This document shows positions 54,525 through 64,000 of a DNA stretch of 64,000 nucleotides, one piece after another. Source of the DNA: Enchytraeus crypticus (lineage: Eukaryota; Annelida; Clitellata; Enchytraeida; Enchytraeidae). Where the stretch lies: contig CAJHZI010000190.1 of NCBI GenBank assembly GCA_905160935.1, positions 1,147,501 through 1,211,500 on the forward strand, read 5' to 3'. The first letter of the stretch is position 1, and each line of letters starts with the position of its first letter. Both the position numbers and the translations under genes were made by a program. The notes beneath the pieces were generated by a model, which searched no databases, was not told the origin of the DNA, and saw only the letters and a list, made by a program, of their open reading frames with translations.

Positions 54525-55926
54525 CATCAGATCCTCTGCGTAACGCCTAAGATCTAAGTCATCCACTGTAGATTAACCGTGCTGACGTTGTTCATGACAA
54601 CAGATGATCTGTGCACTTCTCGGCTAGCAGCATTGCTACGTAGGATAATTCTAGAATTTATGCAGAGTGAATTGAGAAAGACTTGCCTGGATAATATAGA
54701 GGAAGACTAAGACATGCTTGGATAATATAGAGGAAGACTATATCATGCCTGGATAATATAGTGGAAGACTATGGCAGGCCTGGATAATATAGAGGAAGAC
54801 TAAGGCTTGCTTGGATAATATAGAGGAAGTCATTTGGTCATTCCTCTACCAAGTGAGAATGCTTGTAATGGAGGAATACTCATAAAAGAACGAGCTTCTC
54901 CAAGTCTACTCTGACTGAATGCTTAATTTAAGAGCAGTTGTAGAATTTTCTTTCCTAGGACATCGTCGTACCTGGATAAGAGTATTGCGTTTGATTTACT
55001 TTATTTTCGTCTAATTTGTAATTTTAATAATACTGGATCGACTGTTAATATTAATGTTTTCTTGATCTATTGATGGGGCCTTCAGGCTTGGTAACAGGCG
55101 CTAAATCGTTATTGGTCACTGTAGATAAGTATAGATTCGAAATGCTCAACGTTTCTTGAAATTGACCTTATAAAGACTCTTCGTGGATGCCACGCTGGTT
55201 ATATAGGACTTTTAGTGTATAGTTTACGTCGGCTTAATAACACAGGGGCTTAAAAACAGAAGGGCTTAGTAACAAAGTGGCTTAGTAACAGAATGGCTTA
55301 TTAACAGGGCGTAGTAACAGAAGTGCTTATTAGCATAAGGGCTTAATAGCACAAGGGCTTAGTAACAGAATGGCTTAGTAACATAAGGGCTTAGTAAAAC
55401 AGGGACTTAGTAACATAAGGGCTTAATAACAGAGGGGCTAATTCTCAAACGGTGGGATTTGAATTGATGGACGGCTTTGGTTAATATATACATGTAGTTT
55501 TATAGAAGATATACTTATCTGTACATATTAGATGTACGTATTTTTATTTCGTGAAAATACACAGCACCGTTTTATTCTAATTTATTTAGGGTATTTTTGA
55601 CTTTAATTAAAACTTACCGATTCCATCGGTTGCATTTTCTTTAAATATTTTGCGTATTTTCTGAAACCATAACCAAGGCCTGAATATAGTTTATGATTGG
55701 TTCAAACTTCGTTGCCGATATGTTGTGTAGGAAAGTAATGCTCTTACCAAATTAATGTTTATTGATTATTATGATTGAGTTTTGTTGACGAATAGAACTT
55801 TAATAAAATAATTCTGTTGTGAGCTGTGCAATAACAGGTGCAAGATATTAATGATATTAACTGTTTGTCTTCATTTCAAACCATGGCCCCTATCAGAATG
55901 TATCCTATATGTGTCGCTTCTCTTGT

Positions 55927-55930
<4 letters not shown>
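54525..55930. other. 3' flank of the TASOR-like gene
   Basis: A 31-bp minisatellite at 54688-54835 (GGATAATATAGAGGAAGACT) and a 16-18-bp one at 55230-55440 (AACAGAAGGGCTTAGT). A possible AATAAA signal lies near 55802. No further exon seen. Confidence 0.5.
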
Positions 55931-55997
<67 letters not shown>

Positions 55998-56022
55998 GAT
56001 AGATAGATAGAGAGAGAGAGAG
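55931..56022. repeat. (TA)n/(GATA)n/(GA)n microsatellite
   Basis: Compound tract. Confidence 0.9.
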
Positions 56023-58854
56023 AACAAATGTGCCTTAGATGTTTACTCCTCTTTCACTTGTCACTGGGACCTGTTGTATCAACTATATTTAACTTCTGTT
56101 CTTTCTCTATGTGACTGTTTATCCAAGCATAGATCTGTGTACTCAGAACAAGTTGTCCACAGATATTTTAACGTGTCATGTCGAGTGCTCTTCTATTCTC
56201 AATTTTTCTTACGATATTTTTGTCCAAGTAGTTTGAGCGTGTCGTGCTGAACGTGTCAAGTTCAAGAAACAAGTCGGCGTATTCTTTTGTCTCTCTCGTT
56301 GTATGCTTTCGGCGTATTATTTTGTCTCTCTTGTTGTATGCTTGCCTATATGTGTAATTTCAATTTATAGCAGCGACTTGCTCACTATATGCTAGAGATG
56401 TACATTGTTGATTGCATGCTAGAGATGTACATTGTTGATTGCAGGTGTATCTTTTTTCTTCTTTCCACTTATGTCTGCGGCATTTTCTCGATTCTATGGT
56501 AACATTTATTTCTAAATAAAATTTTCAGTCTTGATTCGTAACAGAGCGACCTACTGACTGAATAAGCTTATATCAGAACGGTTATATTCATACGAGGTCA
56601 TTAATGAAGATATCAGGAAGGCAAAGGGAAGTTATATCAAGATCCAGTAAAGACAGCATCATATTGACATGATCAAATATTCAATTGGTCAATGACGTGC
56701 TCATTAATGTGCAGAATTTATGCCTAGATCCAATCACCATAGTACAAGAACACTTCAATCAAAACTTCAGCAACATCGAGCTTTATACCGCACACAGCAC
56801 AATTTTCAATATGGCAAAGTATCGTCAGACCTACAGAACTACTCCGTGACACAATTTAATGCGGGTAAACTTATATAACGTAACAGTACTTATAGATAGG
56901 CGAAGAGAAAACAGGCTCGCAATGTTCACCAGCAGTCAACCGTCGATACACACAACAGGGAAATCAAAAGTACTGACCAATTACTGGTAAACATATAAAC
57001 GCGAGAAGATAAGCGTAATATAATCATAGAAATAAGTTACATTCACAATTCTACTTCCCTACAACAACCAGGTTCAGAGCCAGCACGAAATAATTAAAGA
57101 TATTAGATTAATAGTCACACAGCGAATAGGAGACAACTGTCGCCTCAACCACAGACCCGTATAGCTTCATAACGAGCAACAAGAGAGCAATTGATTGTTT
57201 AAATAAACACTATATAAACCAGCTCTGTACAGTAGCGCCTCTTACAACACTACCAGAGGGTCCCGTACTATGTGTAGTATTTAGATCTAAAGCACTCTGC
57301 GCATTTAGATATAAAGTACTATGCTTATTTAGATCTAAAGCACTGTGCGTGTTTAGATCTAACGTACTATGCGTATTTAGATCTAAAGCACGTATTCCTA
57401 TACAACAGATGATCATGAATACGAATGCTTCACAATTCAATACATTAATTCTTTAGTTTAGAAGATAAGATAACTTTAGACACCAGCCATGTACCCATGC
57501 GAGTAGTCTTGTTTATGTGAGATGATGAATCAGTACCCTTCCATACAGCACGTTGGTCACATCGAAATACATGTACATTCTATAAACGACAAAACATCCA
57601 GACCACTCCACTACCCACATTTAATCATGATCATCATCTTCCCTAGAAACCCAGTTTAGCTAGGGCATCAGTTTTAGTCCGGACACAAATGGTTCCATTC
57701 GCTTTAGACAATTTTGTAGCAATTTCAGAAGCCTAGACGTTTACATTCGGCATACTACACACATTCCATAAACATAAATAAATGTAGACGTGCTCCACCT
57801 GGTTGTGACTTCAGAGAAATCATATTACAGAAATATGTAACATAAATACTTCTCCATATTAAATACATACACATTGATAGGGTTGAATAAAATACTAGAC
57901 ATACAAGCCATACCCACACAGGCACTACTTTCTCAAACACACTTCCTTAACTATTGGGTACAGTAATTTACACGAGAAAAAAATCATTCACATCTTTCCC
58001 ATACGTAATCATCCACAAACATTCGACGTTGTGCGGCACGTCGTGCGATTCTGCGAGAAATCGAGACAAAAGACGCGAAATCGGAAGAACTAAAAACAAA
58101 TCAAATCCTACACGACACCGAACAGAAAATGGTAGATATAGAAGTAGAGAGAGAGAGCTCTAGGCTAATACAGCGCAGTCATAGGCGTATGCAATAATAG
58201 GTGTACATTTCGAGTTATAATTAATCAAGGCAAGATGACAAGAAGTAAAGCGCACGAGGATCTCGCAAAGTAGTCTAAAAGACCACTAGGCTACCACTGG
58301 TCACGACTACAGCAGCGATCGCTGAGAAAATAAAATAAATTACTGAACCACATCCAACTCAGACTCCTAACTAATAGACAGCCATTCTGCTGCTGCATGA
58401 TGGTCTACAAAATCAACGATTGTTATTTATAAACGGAACGAGTCGTTGCTATCTTACCGCAGACTTGAACAGACAGCTATACCGGTGAGTTACATCAACC
58501 GCAGCAACGGTTCTCTTATAACACACAAGATCAGCCGCACTTAACTAACATCGTCGACCACTCATGGAAAAGGCAGAAATCTTGCAATCTTAAATTAGAC
58601 AGTCATCTTCTTCAAATACCAAATGAATCACTATATTGAGACTTGTACATCTATGTGTTGAAATTCGGCGGCTATAAATTTTCATTCTTATTAAATTACT
58701 AAACTAAAGGACCGTTTACGATATCTAGATGACAAGCTTAACAGTAACAAATTTCACAAGGTTACATTTATATAACTGAGTACACGCACACAAAGTCACA
58801 GCCAGACACTTTTACCTCCTATAATCGATGGTTTCACATGCTAACATTTAACTC

Positions 58855-58965
58855 TTCTAGTGCACTGCCTAACGGTAGGTCTATGGCACATAACTCTTCC
58901 CACCAATTCTATCCCCTGCCTTCCTTTTCATTTCTATACATGAATTTGCTATCTGATCATCCAGG
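58855..58965 (-). mobile_element. RTE-like 3' tail (diverged)
   Basis: TAGTGCACTGCCTAACGGTA and the following segment match the tail family with more divergence. Confidence 0.45.
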
Positions 58966-59430
58966 TCTAACTATGCCACACAATGTTCTAGCTGCCATCG
59001 GGTCAGCACTGACAAAAGCGTGCCACTACATCAAATAGCATCATAGGAGAAAAATAATTAGAGCAATGGAGGTGACAGCTTCAACAATCAATCAGTTGCC
59101 ACTTGCTAACAGCTGACATCCACCGTCCACACACGTATAACTATATAAATACAGTTGCTATATATGCAACACAACTAATTAAATGCAACAGCAGTGCATG
59201 CAGCCCTATTTACACCAATGGATCCCCGCGTCAGCACAATTATGGGTCTACACATGCAATATATACAAACATCAGGCCTAATTAAAACATCTATGTACAA
59301 GTAACAAGTGCCACGTCGACATCATTGCTGAACGACGAAACAGACTTTAACCTCGTCAAATTATTGCGTGCACAACAAGCGCTATAAATATAACCAGTCG
59401 CGTCACACAAGCCGCCTTCCACTCTCGATT

Positions 59431-59640
59431 CTTCATCATCATCTTCCCTGAATCCCAGTTTAACTAGGGTCGGGATACAAACAGACCATCCCAAATCCTC
59501 TCTGTCCTACATCACACCATCCATCAATCAATCCCCTACTTGAGACTTTTCCATTCGTTTAAATTTTTGTAGCAATTTCTAGAGCCTAGGCGCTCATCAA
59601 CCGAATGCCCTTTCTGACGTTAGTGTGCATTTCTCTCTCG
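59431..59640 (+). repeat. Interspersed repeat C copy
   Basis: Full-length forward copy in otherwise featureless DNA. Confidence 0.6.
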
Positions 59641-61293
59641 ATAACTTCAGATAAAATAAAGCCGTCATACATCCTATCACACTCTTTACGTCTAGATACA
59701 ACTTCCATCCTCTAGGTGGTGCTTGCAAATATTCAGTAAGCCTTAAAACACTACAAAAGTTCATTGTTTTTGCATTAATAATTAATTAAAAGAATCCAAA
59801 AGTTACTAAACGATTAACAAATTCTTATAATGTATCTATGATTTACAGCTCCCAGCATCTGATTAGATATGCAAACAAATAAAACAAATGCAGCTCGTAC
59901 AAAATCTTCAATATTGATGAATACAAGGGAAGCCTCTATGGACTTTATTCTGATCCACTGGGCGCATCAACTGAAAAAACCAGAGACATCTCCGTGTCTT
60001 CCAAGTCTTGATGGATCTGTTTGCAAAATATTGCATACAGTGGATAACTGCTACAGAAGATTTACCGTTTATTAGTTGCACAAATGTCATAGCGTAATTT
60101 GCCTGATCGCTGACAATCGTCATTCGCTTCTGTGTCATTAATTAGCATACATTAGAATGCTCAGTGCGAAGATTAAACCTCTAAATGTATCATATCACCA
60201 TACCACTAAAACGCAGCCATTAGAAACTTTCTCCTGTCATGACAATATCAAGTACTCGTTAGCTGCATAGCCGGGTAAATTAATGAAATACATGCAAAAC
60301 GTCAATAACTTTACTGCTTAAATATTCACTGTACAATACGTATGAATCCATTCAATAGACACAATAAAAGGATCAACGTTACAACTATAAGACGCCTAGT
60401 CAGTCAGCTAGCTATCAGCTATTTTATCAATCATCTTACAACCTCAGTTCTCATTTACATGTATTGCCTGCTGTAGCGTCAAGTCAATTATAAACTAGGA
60501 TTGAATGAGCCAGCAGGTACAGAAAAGATATCAACAACAAAGACATAATGAACTACAGAGTAGCTCAATTTACACACGGTGCACAATACACAGTGTTATA
60601 TGTATACATATACATGCATATATGTATATATAGCACATTCAATACATGCCCAATCCAAGTCACCATGCAATGGTCCGTAAAATAGTCGAGATAGATTCAA
60701 CTGCTATATCTTCCAATATCGCCGACGTTCCTGCGACATCTACTAATCTTGCTCGGGCTGATAACCTGACTGATTGTGATTGTCTCCTATCTTCATATAG
60801 GCAGTCTCTTTCTCTCTCTCTCTCTATCTCTAAAGGGCTTCAGTTGCACTACCACAGATGTCTTTCTTCTCCTCCATTGATATACTTCTTTCACACCGCT
60901 CTCACTTCAACTCTACTTCACACAGCTCTCACTTCAATTCCACTAACATCAACGTAGCTTCATCTAAATCTCTCGATTAAATGCTGCGAGTAGTTCACCG
61001 TCCAGCAAGCAGACGTTGTTGTCTAGCTCTGTCTCTCTCTCGCCATCACGAGACAGCCAGCGATGCGGCTCACACATCGCACGCATCAGTAGATGAGCCT
61101 AAACCTCTGCGTACAGACCAGCACGAACAACACATCAGCCCAGGCTGCTTCACAAAGAGAGTCTGTTAACCGAGCAGCTCTACACAGCGAGTGGCTCCCA
61201 CTGGGACTGCGTTACGCTACGAGCATTACGAGCACACACTCTTGTACGACAGTCAGCGAGAGTAAAGCTCCTATCTGCCCTGCTTCAAGCCAC

Positions 61294-61564
61294 TCAGTGC
61301 TCCAGACTGCGTAGACCCTTAGCAGCTCTGTAGAGGGATCTGTTGATCAGGGAATCGTCTCCATTGCTCAACGTTTCCTTTCCGCCCGCTGTCACAGGTG
61401 TGCCGACGGCTTTGCCCGGCTTGTTGTTGACTGGACGACCCCTAGCCGCTGCTATAACAGCTCCACCTGTAGAACTCTTCTGACTGCTCGCTACGCTCTG
61501 CACATTTAACACAGTCCAGCATTCAGTCTACTGTTCATGGACCTGCCAGTAGGCAGTGTACTAA

Positions 61565-61605
<41 letters not shown>

Positions 61606-63013
61606 CTATTCTGTCACTGCAAGATCATCAAAGCATAATCAATCAAACAGTCAATAAGAATTTAAGGTCTGGTTCCTCGCCATAAGGCAATGTCAGAGAT
61701 GTATCTTACAGACTCTAAACAAACAGGCACCAAAGCACGATGACGTCTGAGTACAGAGACCACAAGAGAGAGCGAGACAAAATCAATCGAACAATAAAAA
61801 TTTAAATTCCGGTTCCTCGCCAAAAGGCAATGTCAGACTTATTAAACTATTATAGTTTAACTCTCATCAGAGGCCTATCTGATCAGTGGTTTAAGGCGAG
61901 CCGAGTGTATTCTGGACAGCAGAAATCCATGAGACTGTAGCGATGTTTTAAATACAAAATTAAGAGGTCTTTCCTCTAAATTTCTCAAATATAATAGCTC
62001 TTGTAGCAATTGACTGATCAGAAGGCTTCAGTATACCGTGTGATTGATCTTGCCCCTGTTTGTAGGTGTCTGTTGTTGTTGTCTCTGCTTCTGTACGCTC
62101 GCTACATCTTTCTCCTTCTTCGTAGAATCTCTAGAGTTAACTCTCTCTATCTTCTCAAACACTCTCTCTACAGCATCAATCTTCTGTTGCTCTCTCGACT
62201 AAAACACAATTTTCACCCACATCAACCATGTGCTGCTCTCTACACCACAACACAATCAACACCAACGTCAACCATGTGCTGATCTCCATCGCTCAACGTG
62301 TCCTACACGTGCCCTACTATGAGCTACATATAAAGCTTCCACTGAAACAGGGTAAATGTGCATAAATGGATATCTATAAGCAATAACTGGAGTAAAGACA
62401 GAAAGTGCACTCTCTCTCTCTCTCTTAGTCATACTCAACTATTCCATAAACATACGCACTCGACAGACATTCAAACATTCACTAGAGGCCCACTAATTTG
62501 ATAGAATTATCAGTCGAGTGGTTGGTCAATCGGTTAAGGTTACTAATTGCTATTAATATATATTGTTATTAATTATAAATTATTATTATATATTCTAATT
62601 ATTATTATTATATCATCATCTTCCCCCAAATCCCTGCTTAACCAGGGTCGGGATAATTATTACTATTATATATTAATATTAATTACTACGTCAAAATGTG
62701 TGTATCAGACCTTCCTCAGAGTGGTCTGCTCCTGCGACTGACTCGTAGCGTTTCTCTCTATAGCGCTAGTCAGCGCGGCTCTGGACTCAGCTATGCTCGA
62801 CTGCTTGCTCTGAGCAGCTGAGCCGTGAGCCGCTGAGCTGTGAGTCGCTGAGCCGTTATCCTGCGGCCTGCCTGCAGTGCTGCCGCGCCTGGGGGTGCTG
62901 ACTCTAGAGCCGCCGGGATTGGTTGATTGAGAGACAGCGGGGGCGGAGTGCTGCATGAGCTTGTTGACCAGCGATACGTCGTCACTCAGCTCTCTAGAGA
63001 CGCTGCTTGTGTC
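61294..63013 (-). CDS. Unrecognised gene, last two coding exons
   Basis: Minus-strand exons 62711-63013 (101 codons, acceptor TTGTTGTATAG, donor AAG|GTCTGA) and 61294-61497 (67 codons plus TGA, acceptor AAATGTGCAG). Both junctions are phase 0, so they join cleanly. The product fragment starts DTSSVSRELSDDVSLVNKLM. It is then Ser/Ala/Gly/Thr-rich and presumably disordered (STPRRGSTAGRPQ, AAHGSAAQSKQSS), and ends SLINRSLYRAAKGLRSLEH, which may form an amphipathic helix. I do not recognise the family. Upstream exons lie beyond 63.0 kb, probably outside the window. The local GC and CpG level is raised, as in the other coding exons here. Confidence 0.6.
61565..62700. other. Intron between the two exons of the unrecognised minus-strand gene
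   Basis: A GA tract at 61568-61601, two (ATTG)n-type tail fragments, a duplicated CATCAACCATGTGCTG segment at 62219-62282 and AT-rich DNA 62550-62700. Confidence 0.5.
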
Positions 63014-63060
63014 CTATACAACAACAACACAAGTCAGGGAGTCTGTATATATATATATAC

Positions 63061-63820
63061 AGACTGGGGCAAAAAAAAATAATCCCCTAGCGAAATCTCA
63101 ATAACTTTAAGAAAACTCAAAGTATCATTACTAAATTTACTGAGCTTCTAGCGGAGGAATTTCTGCGTATATACTGCAAATTTGGTGAAAATATTTTCAA
63201 TACCTATGAAGTTACAGCATTTCTACGAGAAAAGTGCTAAAATCGATTTTAACATGGCTTTTTAAAGTTTCAGTGGTTCCTTTTAAAGAAAATAACGACC
63301 CTGAAAAGGGCCGTTTACTTAAGTGATGGAGTATCAACTTGCACAACCTTGTTAGCTGCTCCAATAAAAGATGCTTAAAATTCGTTATTCTGTTAAAATT
63401 ATTCCTAAATTATTTAAGCAAATTAACGGTACTTTTGTTTAAATGAGTCCTGTTAAAGTTGATTATAACATTTTATTTGGGGGAAACGCGATATTTTTGT
63501 TACTTGTGAATATATTTTCACCAAATTTGCAGGATATACGCAGAAATTACTCCTCTAGAAGCTCTGAAAATTTTTAAAAACTATTTTGAGTTTTGTCCAA
63601 GTTATTAAGAATTTTGGTAAAGAAAGCCTTGTTAAAATTGATTTTTGCACTTTTTTCATAGAAACGCTGAAATTCTTTTACTGCTGGATAGATTTTAATC
63701 AAAATTGCAGGTTATAAACAGAAATTCCTCCTCGAGAAGCTGCGAAACTTTTGTGCAAATATTTTGAGTTTTGTTGAAGTTATTGAAATTTCGCTAGGGG
63801 ATTCTTTTTTGCCCCAGTCT
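63061..63820. mobile_element. 760-bp fold-back MITE, probable Tc1/mariner type
   Basis: About 42-bp terminal inverted repeats begin AGACTGGGGCAAAAAA and end TTTTTTGCCCCAGTCT, set in a TATATA tract consistent with a TA target. The two halves are also inverted copies of each other in part (CTGCAAATTTGGTGAAAATA on the left versus ATTTTCACCAAATTTGCAGG on the right). No transposase frame. It sits just outside the 62711-63013 exon, in its upstream intron. Confidence 0.68.
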
Positions 63821-64000
63821 ATATATATATATATATATAAATATATATATATAAATTAAGCTTTAAATGGCGTACGCCTACATTATCAGTACGCAAATGA
63901 TATTCTACAATTATGAAACTGAAGCAGACAAAGAAAGAAGAAAAGAGACAACAATGCCTAACATATCCTGTAATGCATCGTATAGAAACACAAGTAGACA

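Larger units (their letters stand above)
56023..61293. other. Gene-poor region 3' of the 61-63-kb gene
   Basis: A 24-bp tandem repeat at 57284-57395 (TTAGATCTAAAGCAC), repeat C copies and an RTE-like tail. It may contain the 3' UTR of the minus-strand gene. A minus-strand frame at 60660-60803 is open, but its upstream side is purine-rich and unlike an acceptor. Confidence 0.4.

Noticed and set aside
57210..57440. Frame with LDLNTHSA repeats
   Set aside because: Encoded by a 24-bp tandem repeat in non-coding DNA.
60660..60803. Minus-strand frame CLYEDRRQSQSVRLSARARL ... stop as an alternative last exon
   Set aside because: Upstream sequence is a purine-rich tract unlike a splice acceptor, and the 61294-61497 exon already ends in a stop.

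Overview
This is eukaryotic, almost certainly invertebrate animal, genomic DNA. It is AT-rich, with intron-split genes (GT/AG junctions, consistent phases), dense LINE and tRNA-derived SINE debris, and many micro- and minisatellites. The gene content (a voltage-gated sodium channel, a Tip60 acetyltransferase, a TASOR-like protein) fits a bilaterian. I cannot name the species; a spiralian-type marine invertebrate is only a guess.

Layout. 0-4.4 kb: the first two coding exons of a voltage-gated sodium channel alpha subunit on the minus strand, whose remainder lies left of the window. 4.4-23 kb: mostly repeats (SINE-A copies, LINE remnants and 3' tails, a 175-bp hAT-like MITE, GA, TA and TACA tracts, 13- to 35-bp minisatellites) with one candidate plus-strand exon at 16.98 kb. 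23.05-23.14 kb: a candidate first coding exon of an unrecognised minus-strand gene, upstream of and divergent from KAT5. 25.15-34.72 kb: a complete KAT5/Tip60 gene in 13 coding exons on the plus strand (471 aa predicted, phases consistent throughout). 35-41 kb: LINE and SINE debris, including a 5'-truncated CR1/L2-like element with a readable reverse transcriptase. 41.15-54.52 kb: a plus-strand gene with one 5.67-kb exon followed by five small exons. Its C-terminal portion resembles the C-terminal region of TASOR (FAM208, HUSH silencing complex). No pseudo-PARP or SPOC exons were found. 54.5-61 kb: gene-poor DNA. 61.3-63.0 kb: the last two coding exons of an unrecognised minus-strand gene, followed by a fold-back mariner-like MITE.

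The main unexpected pattern: in both KAT5 and the TASOR-like gene, the sequence spanning exon-intron junctions (acceptor plus exon start, or exon end plus donor) has been tandemly duplicated into the flanking intron, at least seven times and sometimes many-fold. LINE 3' tails also lie within a few bases of two splice sites, and tandem TTGA-type arrays run almost directly into three consecutive KAT5 acceptors. Near-perfect inverted repeats with 3-4-nt loops occur at several repeat boundaries. Together these suggest local replication slippage and template switching as an intron-growth mechanism. The TASOR-like and Tip60 genes both encode chromatin regulators and lie head-to-tail, but nothing in the sequence shows that they are co-regulated.
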